A stretch of 26,124 nt of DNA, from the NCBI GenBank assembly GCA_046546095.1, contig JBKGYK010000046.1:1-26124 (forward strand), written 5' to 3'. A program made the position numbers and the translations under genes. How positions within the stretch are numbered: the first letter of the stretch is position 1; every line of letters begins with the position of its first letter. Source of the stretch: JAQIBY01 sp046546095. GTDB taxonomy: Bacteria; Bacteroidota; Bacteroidia; Bacteroidales; ML635J-15. This document shows positions 8,075-16,571 of this stretch, piece by piece. A model generated the notes under the pieces. That model saw only the letters and a list, made by a program, of their open reading frames with translations. It did not search any database and was not told the DNA's origin.

Positions 8075-9317
8075 TGTTCATGTCCTCCAAAAAATCTAAA
8101 CCTGCTTCTTTTACTTTCTTAACATCATCCTGAGACATGCCCAGCATTTCTGCCAGTACTGAAGAGTGTACGACAACACCAATCAATTTGTTATCCTCGT
8201 CAACAACAGCAAGATTGAGCTGATTGTCAAGGAACAAGAGCAACATGTCAGCAACTGTGGTTTCCTTTTTAACCGTATTGACACCTTTGTAGATGTATTC
8301 CTCAGGTATGATGTCATAATTCTGCTCGCGCAATTTGGCCATGTCATTGTCTTTAACAAATCCAACAAACACATTGTCATCAGTAACCACAGGCAGGGAT
8401 GTTACACCGTGTTTGCGCATCTGACGCAATGCAGTTTTCGGACCTGATTTTTTCAGACGCAGGCGTTCAGGGTTCTTGAACATGATAGTTCCTGCCGTGA
8501 TGATATTTCCATGTTCTACATCTTCTACGAAGGATTTTACATAATCATCTGCAGGATTGCTCAATATACCTTCCGGAGTATCAACCTGAACAATTTTGCC
8601 TTCTTTCATGATGGCTATCCTGTCACCCAGTTTGAGAGCTTCGTCCAGATCATGGGTGATAAAGAGAATGGTCTTATGTACCTTTTCCTGCAGGTCAAGC
8701 AGCTCGTCCTGCATATTATTCCTGATCAGGGGGTCAAGAGCACTGAATGCTTCATCCATCAGAAGAATTTCAGGGTCTGTGGCAAGTGCACGTGCCAATC
8801 CGACACGTTGTTGCATACCACCACTTAGTTCGCCTGTCATCATGTCCTCATAGCCATCCAAACCAACATTTTTGATTGTTTTTAATGCCACATCTCTGCG
8901 CTTTTCTTTGTCTTTACCCTGGATTTCCAGGCCAAATGCTACATTGTCTGCAACAGTGCGGTGTGGCAACAACCCAAAGTGTTGAAATACCATGGATACA
9001 TCATTCCTTCTGATTTTCAATAATTCTTCATTTTTTGCATCCATGATGTCTTTGCCTGAATAAAGAATGCCACCACGTGTGGGCTCATTCAGGCGATTGA
9101 AACAACGTAAAAGAGAGGACTTTCCGCTTCCGGAAAGTCCCATGATGACAAATATTTCGCCTTGTTTTATTTCAAGGTTTACCTGATTTACGGCTAGTGT
9201 ACATTTGGTTTTAGCAAGGATTTCATCTTTACCCTTGCCCTGTTCAAGCAGTTTGAGTGCCTGGTTTTTATTCTTTCCAAAAATCAGGGTTAAGTCTTTA
9301 ACTTCTATTTGAGCCAT
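8067..9317 (-). CDS. opuAA: Glycine betaine ABC transporter ATP-binding protein with tandem CBS domains
   Basis: ATPase subunit (416 residues) powering betaine uptake. Walker A GLSGSGKSS is at 60-68, the Q-loop in MVFQHFGLLPH, the signature LSGGMQQR at 164-171, Walker B ILLMDEAFSALD from 184, and the H-loop in LFITHDLDEA. About 40 residues precede the nucleotide-binding core, as in ProV/OpuAA. The C-terminal part (about 277-395) is a pair of CBS repeats (TSLPVVTDDNVFVGFVKDND and LNLAVVDEDNKLIGVVVHSS). In OpuA systems these sense ionic strength and gate transport. It starts 9 bp after the porin-like gene and overlaps the permease gene. Assignment is secure. Confidence 0.94.
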   Translation of the reverse strand: MAQIEVKDLTLIFGKNKNQALKLLEQGKGKDEILAKTKCTLAVNQVNLEIKQGEIFVIMGLSGSGKSSLLRCFNRLNEPTRGGILYSGKDIMDAKNEELLKIRRNDVSMVFQHFGLLPHRTVADNVAFGLEIQGKDKEKRRDVALKTIKNVGLDGYEDMMTGELSGGMQQRVGLARALATDPEILLMDEAFSALDPLIRNNMQDELLDLQEKVHKTILFITHDLDEALKLGDRIAIMKEGKIVQVDTPEGILSNPADDYVKSFVEDVEHGNIITAGTIMFKNPERLRLKKSGPKTALRQMRKHGVTSLPVVTDDNVFVGFVKDNDMAKLREQNYDIIPEEYIYKGVNTVKKETTVADMLLLFLDNQLNLAVVDEDNKLIGVVVHSSVLAEMLGMSQDDVKKVKEAGLDFLEDMNNG

Positions 9318-9326
9318 AGTTGATTT

Positions 9327-10622
9327 TTAAAAGTAGTAACCTATGTTAATGTTAAATCTTAAATTCCATGGCATATCTTCCAATTCCACGGGTTTACCAT
9401 CTAAGTCTATGTCATCCGTATAGTAGTATTCATCCATTTCTTCCGGATTTGCAGAATACTCATATGTTCTTCCCTGACCAAGGCCCACACCAAAGTCATC
9501 AGTGAGCCAGGGCTGGTTTTTGCCCAGTGCAAAATCAACATATGTGTAAATGCTGCCTGCGGTGACAAGAAAACCAGGAATTAAATGGTAAGTATCAACA
9601 AAATCTTCGTTGGCTTTGTCAATCATTGTGAAATCCACGTATGGCTGAATGTTGGTGATGGGGCCGAATTCAACAGGAATTGAATAGGCAAGACCGGCAA
9701 CATACATGCTTGCCTGGGAAGCTACGGGATAGTTGAATCCGTAGGCACCCATTTGTACTGTTTCAAGATCATAGCTGGTCTCTGTTCCATCGTCTGCAAT
9801 TTCTACGCCTTTGGCAGCATAGTCATAATAGATATACTCTGCTTTCAGGTTGAAACCTGCAAAGTCACCTACAATATGGCCTGCAAATGCCGTGGCAATT
9901 TCTGATTCCATCAGGTAGTCATTGTAAATGCCACCAACCTGAGCAGAACCGCCAATCTCAAGGCCGTCCATAATATCATATGCAGCGCGTACATTCACAG
10001 TGTTCAGCTCACGGATGGATTCGTAATAGCTGGATCCGTCTTCTCCTTCGTAATTGTTTCCGGAGGTAATATCATAGGAATATCTTCCCGGTCCGGCACC
10101 AGCCCAGTTTACACCACCGGATGCAGGGCCCTGTGGCTCCGCCTGACGGAAATATGCCAGCTGGATTTCTCCTTTATCACCCAGGGCATAGTCAAAACCA
10201 ACACCCATATCATAATCATCTTCCAGACCTACATAATACGGGCCCTGGAACCACCATGAATGGGAGGCAAATGATGTGATACCAAATGGTTTCTGAAAAA
10301 CACCAAGTTTCATGTAAAGATCATCTGTCAGGTTATAACCGAGATAACCATGATGGATAAAATGGGTGGCAAAGGTGGGGTAGAACCGGTATTCAAAGCT
10401 TAAATCAACACCTGACATACTTCCGTCCACATTTAAGCGCCATGTGTCCCAGGTAGCCTCTGTGCTAAGTGCAGTTGGGTCGCTTTCGTAGCTGGTGCTG
10501 ATAACATTGTAACGGACTGCTCCGCCAATGCTAAAACCATCTTCATCTTCCTGTGCTGTCGCAGGAAGGACAATTGAAAAGAGCATAACAGCAAAAAACA
10601 AAGTTTTTACTTTTTGTACCAT
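9327..10622 (-). CDS. Outer-membrane porin-like beta-barrel protein
   Basis: Predicted outer-membrane beta-barrel of 431 residues. A cleavable signal peptide ends at PATAQ (residue 24). The rest alternates polar and aromatic residues in repeated beta-strand patterns (for example DLSFEYRFYPTFATHFIHHG, YMKLGVFQKPFGITSF, IQLAYFRQAE). The last strand ends FNINIGYYF, with the C-terminal Phe favoured for barrel insertion. Overall it resembles the Bacteroidota porin / phosphate-selective-porin-like group, but the exact family is not certain. Acidic loops (EDMPWN, YYTDDIDLDG) are prominent. It is immediately followed, after 9 bp, by opuAA, so it is probably the first gene of the osmoprotectant operon and could be its outer-membrane entry channel. 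That role is inference. Confidence 0.8.
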   Translation of the reverse strand: MVQKVKTLFFAVMLFSIVLPATAQEDEDGFSIGGAVRYNVISTSYESDPTALSTEATWDTWRLNVDGSMSGVDLSFEYRFYPTFATHFIHHGYLGYNLTDDLYMKLGVFQKPFGITSFASHSWWFQGPYYVGLEDDYDMGVGFDYALGDKGEIQLAYFRQAEPQGPASGGVNWAGAGPGRYSYDITSGNNYEGEDGSSYYESIRELNTVNVRAAYDIMDGLEIGGSAQVGGIYNDYLMESEIATAFAGHIVGDFAGFNLKAEYIYYDYAAKGVEIADDGTETSYDLETVQMGAYGFNYPVASQASMYVAGLAYSIPVEFGPITNIQPYVDFTMIDKANEDFVDTYHLIPGFLVTAGSIYTYVDFALGKNQPWLTDDFGVGLGQGRTYEYSANPEEMDEYYYTDDIDLDGKPVELEDMPWNLRFNINIGYYF

Positions 10623-10719
10623 AACTGAATTAATTTTAACGATTAAACATTTTCATTTTCATTGCTTTTATAACCCGGATTTTATCCGTATTGTTTTGAT
10701 TATTTACATCATAAGCGTG

Positions 10720-10749
10720 CAAAGGTGAAGTTTTTTAAGAGATCACAAA
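10720..10749 (-). promoter_or_regulatory. Candidate promoter of the porin-opuA operon
   Basis: Read on the minus strand, TTTG (10749-10746), an 18-nt spacer and CACCTTTG (10727-10720, one mismatch to TAnnTTTG) form a Bacteroidota-type promoter about 100 bp ahead of the porin-like start. Spacing is good; the first base of the -7 element deviates. Confidence 0.4.
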
Positions 10750-10769
10750 AAATAATATGGTAAATTGTG

Positions 10770-10798
10770 GGCTGTTTGCACCATAATAACAGCCTTTT
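10770..10798 (+). terminator. Hairpin with T-run, no upstream gene on this strand
   Basis: GGCTGTT (10770-10776) pairs with AACAGCC (10788-10794) around an 11-nt loop, followed by TTTTGTT. It looks like a weak plus-strand intrinsic terminator, but no plus-strand gene precedes it. It may end a short untranslated transcript or be a binding-site palindrome. Confidence 0.35.
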
Positions 10799-10953
10799 GT
10801 TGGTATAATGCTTTGTTTTTCAGTGTTTGGTGAATATTGTTGTGTTTGGTATAAAAAAGTATTTTATAGGAAAGTAAGATGCTGACATAACTAAATATTT
10901 TTACAAATAGGTAAAATATGGCGGTGAGACTTTTACATTCGTTAAAAATAGCC

Positions 10954-10961
10954 TAACTTTG
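10954..10961 (+). promoter_or_regulatory. Candidate -7 element of the gldFG operon
   Basis: TAACTTTG matches TAnnTTTG exactly and lies 19 bp before the gldF ATG. This implies a very short leader. The -33 position has TTTTA rather than TTTG. Confidence 0.5.
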
Positions 10962-10980
10962 AGAGCTAAAATTTTGAACT

Positions 10981-11715
10981 ATGTGGACACTCTTTCTTAA
11001 AGAGATTAAGGCGTTTTTCAGCTCGATTACCGGCTATCTGGTGGTTGTGTTATATCTTGTCATAAACAGTCTTGTAATGTGGATATTCCATGGATCGTCA
11101 AATGTCCTGGATGCCGGATATGCCAATCTCGACCCGCTTTTTATTATTTCTCCATGGGTGTTTCTGTTTCTTGTGCCTGCGGTTACAATGCGGCTGATAG
11201 CGGATGAGAAACGAATGAAAACCATGGAACTTCTGCTTGCCAGGCCAATCCCGGAAATAAAAATTGTACTGTCAAAGTATCTGGCCGGCCTGGTGCTTGT
11301 TCTTGTGGCATTGCTTCCGACACTGATATTTTTGATTTCTGTGAACAGATTGGGAAATCCTCCCGGAAATGTTGATACAGGTGGTATTCTTGGTTCTTAT
11401 ATCGGGCTGTTCTTTCTGGCTGCCATATATACGGCCATTGGACTTTTTGCCTCGGCACTGACAAGCAATCAGATAATTTCTTTCATTACGGCCGTGGTGA
11501 TGAGTTTTATCTTTTTTATTGGATTTGACCAGTTGAGTGAAGTGATCAGCAGTGGGTCTCTGAGTAATTTTATTGAGACTCTTGGCGTTAATTATCATTA
11601 CAAATCAATCAGTCAGGGAGTGATTGACAGCAGAGATGTGGTTTATTTCTTCTCTGTGATTGCTGTATTTATTTTGCTGACAAAACTGGTGCTTGAACGC
11701 CGCAAATGGAAATAA
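10981..11715 (+). CDS. gldF: Gliding-motility-type ABC transporter permease GldF
   Basis: ABC-2-type membrane protein (244 residues) that, with GldG and a separately encoded ATPase (GldA type), forms an ABC complex first linked to gliding in flavobacteria. About six transmembrane segments are visible, beginning ITGYLVVVLYLVINSLVMWI, then IISPWVFLFLVPAVTMRLIA, then the conserved cytoplasmic piece ADEKRMKTMELLLARPI, then YLAGLVLVLVALLPTLIFLI, and a final helix VVYFFSVIAVFILLTKLVLE. It opens an operon and overlaps gldG by 10 bp. Many non-gliding Bacteroidota keep this pair, so motility cannot be inferred. No ATPase gene is adjacent. Confidence 0.9.
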   Translation: MWTLFLKEIKAFFSSITGYLVVVLYLVINSLVMWIFHGSSNVLDAGYANLDPLFIISPWVFLFLVPAVTMRLIADEKRMKTMELLLARPIPEIKIVLSKYLAGLVLVLVALLPTLIFLISVNRLGNPPGNVDTGGILGSYIGLFFLAAIYTAIGLFASALTSNQIISFITAVVMSFIFFIGFDQLSEVISSGSLSNFIETLGVNYHYKSISQGVIDSRDVVYFFSVIAVFILLTKLVLERRKWK

Positions 11716-13436
11716 TTACGAAGTCTATGAAACGAAAACAAATAAAAAGACAACATCTTGTACAGGTAGTTTTGCTACTGCTTATCATTGTTCTGGTAAA
11801 TGTGATTGCTTCTCTTTGGTATCAGAGGTGGGACCTCACCGAAGAGAAACGACATTCCTTATCGGAAACATCCAGAGAATTGCTGACAAGCCTTGATGAT
11901 GTTGTGTACATTAAAGTATATCTTGATGGTAATGAGCTGCCCTCAGGTTTCTTGAGACTACAACGCAAAACCCGTGAAATGCTCAATAATTTCAGACGGT
12001 ATTCCCCGGAGGTTGAATATGAATTCATCAATCTGCATGAGGAGAATGACAGAGAAGTCAGGCGGGAAATTTATAAACAGTTGTATGATAAAGGATTGGA
12101 GCCTTCCGAACTAAAAGAAGGAGGACAGGAATCCTACAGGCAGCAATTACTGTTTCCCGGAGCAATTGTTTCTTATAAAGGAAAAGAATATCCCGTTAAC
12201 TTCATTGATAATGAGGGTGGAGGTAATATTGAATATCAGATAAATAAGGCTGTTAGCCGCTTAGAACAAAATTTTGTTCAGGCTTTTTTGAGGCTGACCA
12301 ATCCTGAGGTGAAAAAAATTGCTTTTATTGAAGGGCATGGTGAGTTGGATGAATATCAGACTACCGACATCATGATATCCCTGAGTGAGTTTTATCAGAT
12401 TGAACGTATTGCAATTGACGGAGTACTCGGTGCGCTGGATGATTACGAAGCCATCGTGGTAGCCAAACCAAGCGAAAGGGTAAATGAAAAAGATAAATTC
12501 ATCATTGACCAGTACCTGATGCACGGAGGGAAAGCCTTGTGGCTGGTAGAGTGGATGGGCATGAGCATGGACAGCCTTTCCGATAAATCAAGCAGCATGG
12601 CATTAATACGGGATATCAATCTGGATGATCTGTTATTTAATTATGGTGTGCGAATCAATCCTGATTTGATCCAGGACCTCAATAGTCTGAGTATTCCGGT
12701 AGCTGTCAATCAATCCAGTGGAAAACCTGAATTTGAACCCCGGCAATGGCCATTCTTCCCTGCCATCCTGCCCAAAAATGAGCATCGCATCAGCAAAAAT
12801 GTTTCTGTTATCAGAAGTCAGTTCGTCAGTAGCATCGATACAGTGGGAGAAGACCCCGATATCAAAAAGAAATTTCTCTTGCATACTTCCCAATACAGCC
12901 GAACCCTCGGTGTCCCTGTGAAAGTGAGTCTGGATATTGTAAGACAACCACCCAATCCGCAGTTGTTCAATGAAGGACCACAGCCAATTGCTGTTTTGCT
13001 GGAAGGAAAATTTCGCTCAAATTTTGACATGAGAATACCACAGCAGTTTGTGACCGATAAAGACATCGACTTCCGGGCATACAGCGAACCAACCAAACAG
13101 ATACTTATCTCTGATGGGGATATGATCCGGAATTATGTCAAAAGAATTGGAGACAAACATGAGCCTTTTCCTTTGGGCAGAGATAAATATTTTGACCAGC
13201 AGTTCACTCCCGGAAATAAAGAGTTTTTGCTGAATTGCATGAATTATTTGTGTGGTGATGAAGAACTTATAAACCTCAGAATGCGACAAGTAAAATTGCG
13301 CCTCCTTGACAAAGGCAAAGTGTATGAACAAGGAGTATTCTGGGTAATCTTCAATACTGCTGTCCCCATACTCATCGTTCTGCTGTTTGGTTTTGTTGTT
13401 TTATTCATCAGACGTTACAAATATAAACGTCGCTAA
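11706..13436 (+). CDS. gldG: Gliding-motility-type ABC transporter auxiliary protein GldG
   Basis: Large extracytoplasmic partner of GldF, 576 residues from this start. One N-terminal transmembrane helix (VQVVLLLLIIVLVNVIASLW) is followed at once by the conserved YQRWDLTEEKRHSLS region. A long soluble domain of the ABC_transp_aux type follows, with KIAFIEGHGELD and EAIVVAKPSERVNEKDKFII. It ends with NCMNYLCGDEELINLRMRQ and a C-terminal helix (FNTAVPILIVLLFGFVVLFI) with a basic tail. ATG 11706 overlaps gldF and suggests translational coupling. ATG 11727 (MKRKQIKRQ) also fits homologues and may be the true start. The protein is intact and of normal length. The transported substrate of this complex is unknown. 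Confidence 0.9.
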   Translation: MEIITKSMKRKQIKRQHLVQVVLLLLIIVLVNVIASLWYQRWDLTEEKRHSLSETSRELLTSLDDVVYIKVYLDGNELPSGFLRLQRKTREMLNNFRRYSPEVEYEFINLHEENDREVRREIYKQLYDKGLEPSELKEGGQESYRQQLLFPGAIVSYKGKEYPVNFIDNEGGGNIEYQINKAVSRLEQNFVQAFLRLTNPEVKKIAFIEGHGELDEYQTTDIMISLSEFYQIERIAIDGVLGALDDYEAIVVAKPSERVNEKDKFIIDQYLMHGGKALWLVEWMGMSMDSLSDKSSSMALIRDINLDDLLFNYGVRINPDLIQDLNSLSIPVAVNQSSGKPEFEPRQWPFFPAILPKNEHRISKNVSVIRSQFVSSIDTVGEDPDIKKKFLLHTSQYSRTLGVPVKVSLDIVRQPPNPQLFNEGPQPIAVLLEGKFRSNFDMRIPQQFVTDKDIDFRAYSEPTKQILISDGDMIRNYVKRIGDKHEPFPLGRDKYFDQQFTPGNKEFLLNCMNYLCGDEELINLRMRQVKLRLLDKGKVYEQGVFWVIFNTAVPILIVLLFGFVVLFIRRYKYKRR

Positions 13437-13447
13437 AATCCAAGATT

Positions 13448-14509
13448 ATGAAAAAAACAAATATCATCATTTTAAGTAGCCTGCTGGTACTGATTGTACT
13501 TGCACTTATTCTGTTTTTTACCCGATACAATGTGATAAAAACAGAGGATGACGGCCTGAAAATTAAGCAAAAAAGTACAACGCTTGAAGTTCTTCGTGAT
13601 TTTGCCGTGAAAGACACAGCCTCAGTTGACAAAATTTTTCTTGTGGATAAGGATAACAACAGCATCCTCCTTGAAAGACAGGCAAAAGACGAATGGCGAG
13701 TGAACGATAAGTATTATGCAAGAGAGGATTTCATCAATCTGTTGCTGAAAACAATCCATCGTATAGAAATCTCCAACCCGGTACCCAAAGAAAAGCAGGA
13801 ATACGTTTTGCGTAATCTGTCAGGAAATTCCGTGAAATGTGAAATTTATCAGGATGGAGAGCTCAGTAAAACGTATTATGTGGGCGGTGTTACCCAGGAT
13901 AATCTTGGAACCTATATGTTGCTTGAAAACTCTTCGGCAGCATTTGAGGTTTATATCCCCGGGTTTAATGGTTTTCTTACAACAAGATACAATACATCAG
14001 AGGACGAATGGCGCAGCAAAAGGGTGTTTTCCTATGATCTGAAGAATATCGCTCAGGTGAAAATTGAATATCCCGACAGCCCGGAGGAAAGTCTGATTGC
14101 TATCAATAAAGGAGAAAACAAGTATGCACTGAAATCCGCTGAAACCGGTGAACTGATGCCCCGATTTGATACTGTTGGTGTAAAAATGCTTATCTCCAGG
14201 TTCAGAAAAGTGGGATTGGAGTATTTTCTGCCTGAAGAAAATCAGGCACATCATTATGATTCTTTGACTGCGCTTACACCCATGCAGATATTTACCGTAA
14301 GCGATAAAGCCGGCAATGATAATAAGCTCAGATGTTATGAGCGGCCAAATTATAATCAACAGCTTGACGAGCAGGGAAATCCCTATGAATATGATACCGA
14401 AAGATTGTTTGGAGTGACTGATGGCGAAGTTTGCGTCATGCAATATCATACAGTAGATCCTTTATCCGTTCGCTTGTCTGATTTATTGCCTCCTGCCAGC
14501 CGGAATTAG
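13448..14509 (+). CDS. DUF4340 domain-containing membrane-anchored protein
   Basis: A 353-residue protein with an N-terminal signal anchor (IIILSSLLVLIVLALILFFT) and an otherwise soluble extracytoplasmic region. It resembles the DUF4340 family, whose members often lie beside GldF/GldG-type ABC genes. Visible features are a first beta-rich repeat (VDKIFLVDKDNNSILLERQ, then EWRVNDKYYAREDFINLLL) and a later similar unit with VKIEYPDSPEESLIAINKG. The segment YYVGGVTQDNLGTYMLLE is also typical of the family. It starts 11 bp after gldG and is almost certainly co-transcribed. It is probably a third subunit or accessory factor of the GldFG complex. That is inferred from context; no enzymatic motif is seen. 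Confidence 0.8.
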   Translation: MKKTNIIILSSLLVLIVLALILFFTRYNVIKTEDDGLKIKQKSTTLEVLRDFAVKDTASVDKIFLVDKDNNSILLERQAKDEWRVNDKYYAREDFINLLLKTIHRIEISNPVPKEKQEYVLRNLSGNSVKCEIYQDGELSKTYYVGGVTQDNLGTYMLLENSSAAFEVYIPGFNGFLTTRYNTSEDEWRSKRVFSYDLKNIAQVKIEYPDSPEESLIAINKGENKYALKSAETGELMPRFDTVGVKMLISRFRKVGLEYFLPEENQAHHYDSLTALTPMQIFTVSDKAGNDNKLRCYERPNYNQQLDEQGNPYEYDTERLFGVTDGEVCVMQYHTVDPLSVRLSDLLPPASRN

Positions 14510-14617
14510 GTTTTCATCAGGCATTGTTAATAAAATTTTGATACATTTAGGCCGGATTTTTGATTTATCATAGATAAAACCGTATTTTTATCCTCGATCA
14601 TAAAAAACGATACAGAA

Positions 14618-15745
14618 ATGAACTTTGTAATTTCAAGCACAGCACTGTTAAATCGTTTACATCTTGTAAGTAAAGTTGTGAACAGTAAAAATACATTGCC
14701 AATCCTGGATAATTTTCTGTTTTCTCTTGATGAGGAAGCACTGAAAATTACGGCTTCAGACCTGGAAACAACGCTCACGACAAGCATTGAGCCTGATGCA
14801 GTAAACGGAGAAGGCGTAGTGGCACTGGATGCAAAAAAAATCCTGGAAATCCTCAAAGAATTTCCCGAACAGCCACTCACTTTTCAGATTGATGAGGAGA
14901 GCATGCAGGTTGATATCAAATCAGAAAACGGAAAATTCAGCATGGTGGGACAAAGTGGCGATGAATTCCCGCAAACCCCTTCACTGAAATCAGATCAGCT
15001 GAACAGGATTGAACTTGCCCCGGAAATTCTTTTTACCGGAATAACTTCAAGTATATTTGCTACTGCCGATGATGAACTCCGGCCAGTAATGAACGGTATC
15101 CTTGTTGAAATCTCACCGGACAATATGACTTTTGTGGCTTCAGATGCTCACAAACTTGTGAGGTACCGCAGAAAAGATGCTACCTCCGAAAATGAAGCTT
15201 CATTCATACTGCCCAAAAAGCCGGCCGGTATACTCAAAAATATTGTTACCAAGGCCGAAGACAAATTGAGCCTGGAATTTGATGAGAAAAATGCAGTCTT
15301 TAGTTTCCCGGGTTTTAGCCTGGTATGTCGCCTGATTGAGGGGAATTATCCAAGCTACAATTCTGTCATCCCAACAGAAAATCCGAACAAAATGGTTGTG
15401 GACCGCGTCGAATTTTACAATACACTCAAACGTGTTTCCATATTTTCAAATCAGGCCAGCAACCTTGTTAAACTTAGCATTGCAGGTAATCAACTGAGCA
15501 TTTCCGCACAGGATATTGACTACTCCATTTCTGCAAAAGAAGATATTACTTGTCAGTATGATGGCGATGAAATGACAATCGGTTTTAAATCACTGTTCCT
15601 GCTGGAAATATTGTCCAATCTCAGCACCGAAGAAGTAAGCCTGGAAATGTCAGATCCAACACGGGCCGGCATTGTCATACCCAAAGATAATGACAATCCG
15701 GATGAGGAAATCCTCATGCTGTTGATGCCAATGATGATTAATTAG
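14618..15745 (+). CDS. dnaN: DNA polymerase III beta subunit (sliding clamp)
   Basis: The ring-forming processivity clamp for DNA polymerase III, 375 residues, close to the usual 366-380. The start MNFVISSTALLNRLHLVSKV is typical, as are LPILDNFLFSL, SDLETTL, the second-domain ADDELRPVMNGILVEI and FVASDAHKLVRYRR, and third-domain GNYPSYNSVIP. The C-terminus ILMLLMPMMIN corresponds to the family PMR(L/M) ending, with Met and no Arg in the final residues. It is separated from dnaA, which is not in the window. A 108-bp gap lies upstream with no clear terminator. The exonuclease gene follows after about 55 bp, so clamp and proofreading-type exonuclease may share a transcript. Confidence 0.96.
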   Translation: MNFVISSTALLNRLHLVSKVVNSKNTLPILDNFLFSLDEEALKITASDLETTLTTSIEPDAVNGEGVVALDAKKILEILKEFPEQPLTFQIDEESMQVDIKSENGKFSMVGQSGDEFPQTPSLKSDQLNRIELAPEILFTGITSSIFATADDELRPVMNGILVEISPDNMTFVASDAHKLVRYRRKDATSENEASFILPKKPAGILKNIVTKAEDKLSLEFDEKNAVFSFPGFSLVCRLIEGNYPSYNSVIPTENPNKMVVDRVEFYNTLKRVSIFSNQASNLVKLSIAGNQLSISAQDIDYSISAKEDITCQYDGDEMTIGFKSLFLLEILSNLSTEEVSLEMSDPTRAGIVIPKDNDNPDEEILMLLMPMMIN

Positions 15746-15800
15746 TATTTTACAAACCCCTAAATAACGGCGTAAACTAATGTTTGCGCCTTTTAATTTT

Positions 15801-16571
15801 ATGAACCTGCAACTGAAAAAACCAATTGTATTTTTTGATATCGAATCTACAGGAATGGATATCACCAAAGATCGCATCGTGGAAATTGCTTTTCTTAAAG
15901 TATTTCCCGATGGAAGCAGAGAATCAAAACTGCAAAGGGTAAATCCCGAAATACCCATTCCTGAAGAAACAACACGCATACACGGATTGTCCGACGAGGA
16001 CGTCAAAGATTCGCCTACTTTTAAACAGGTGGCAAAGGATATTGCTAAAATTCTTGAAGGTGCTGATATCGCGGGGTATAATTCGAACAGATTTGATATC
16101 CCCATGCTGGCAGAAGAATTCCTCCGTGCGGACGTGGATATTGATCTGAAAAAACACAAAGCAGTGGATGTACAGGTAATCTTTCATAAGATGGAACAAC
16201 GTACACTCAGTGCTGCTTATAAATTTTATTGCAAAAAGGAGCTGGTTGATGCTCACAGTGCTGCTGCAGATACACAGGCTACCTTCGAAATCCTGGATGC
16301 CCAGGTGAAACATTATAAATCCCTGAAGCCTGAAGTTGACTATCTTTCAGAATTTTCAGCTCACAAAAGAAATGCTGATTTTGCCGGACGCATCGTTTAT
16401 AATAAAGACAAAAAAGAGGTGTTCAATTTCGGAAAATACAAAAATATGGCCGTGGAAGATGTACTCAAAAAAGATCCCGGTTACTATGGCTGGATGATGC
16501 AGGGCGATTTTCCGCTTTACACCAAAAAAGTCCTGACAAACATCAAACTTAGATCAATGCAGAACCAATGA
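15801..16571 (+). CDS. 3'-5' exonuclease, DnaQ/epsilon-like (DEDDh)
   Basis: A 256-residue DEDDh exonuclease of the DnaQ superfamily. Exo I is FDIESTG (Asp and Glu metal ligands), Exo II lies in IAGYNSNRFDIPML, and Exo III is HSAAADTQATFE with the catalytic His and Asp. This supplies or resembles a polymerase III proofreading activity. After the nuclease core, about 60 C-terminal residues (GRIVYNKDKKEVFNFGKYKN, then PGYYGWMMQGDFPLYTKKVL) form a small domain resembling DUF3820. ATG 15801 is chosen because homologues begin just before PIVFFDIESTG; ATG 15780 would add seven residues. It overlaps the next gene by 4 bp (ATGA). Whether it is the replicative epsilon or a repair exonuclease cannot be decided here. 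Confidence 0.88.
   Translation: MNLQLKKPIVFFDIESTGMDITKDRIVEIAFLKVFPDGSRESKLQRVNPEIPIPEETTRIHGLSDEDVKDSPTFKQVAKDIAKILEGADIAGYNSNRFDIPMLAEEFLRADVDIDLKKHKAVDVQVIFHKMEQRTLSAAYKFYCKKELVDAHSAAADTQATFEILDAQVKHYKSLKPEVDYLSEFSAHKRNADFAGRIVYNKDKKEVFNFGKYKNMAVEDVLKKDPGYYGWMMQGDFPLYTKKVLTNIKLRSMQNQ

Larger units (their letters stand above)
10623..10980. other. 358-bp divergent intergenic region
   Basis: An AT-rich region between the divergent porin-opuA operon and the gldF operon. No credible coding sequence was found. It holds a candidate minus-strand promoter (10720-10749), a hairpin followed by a short T-run (10770-10798), an AT-rich inverted repeat TTTTAC/GTAAAA near 10899-10916, and a TAACTTTG -7 element ahead of gldF. 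Control of two operons probably meets here, but no operator could be identified with confidence. Confidence 0.7.
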
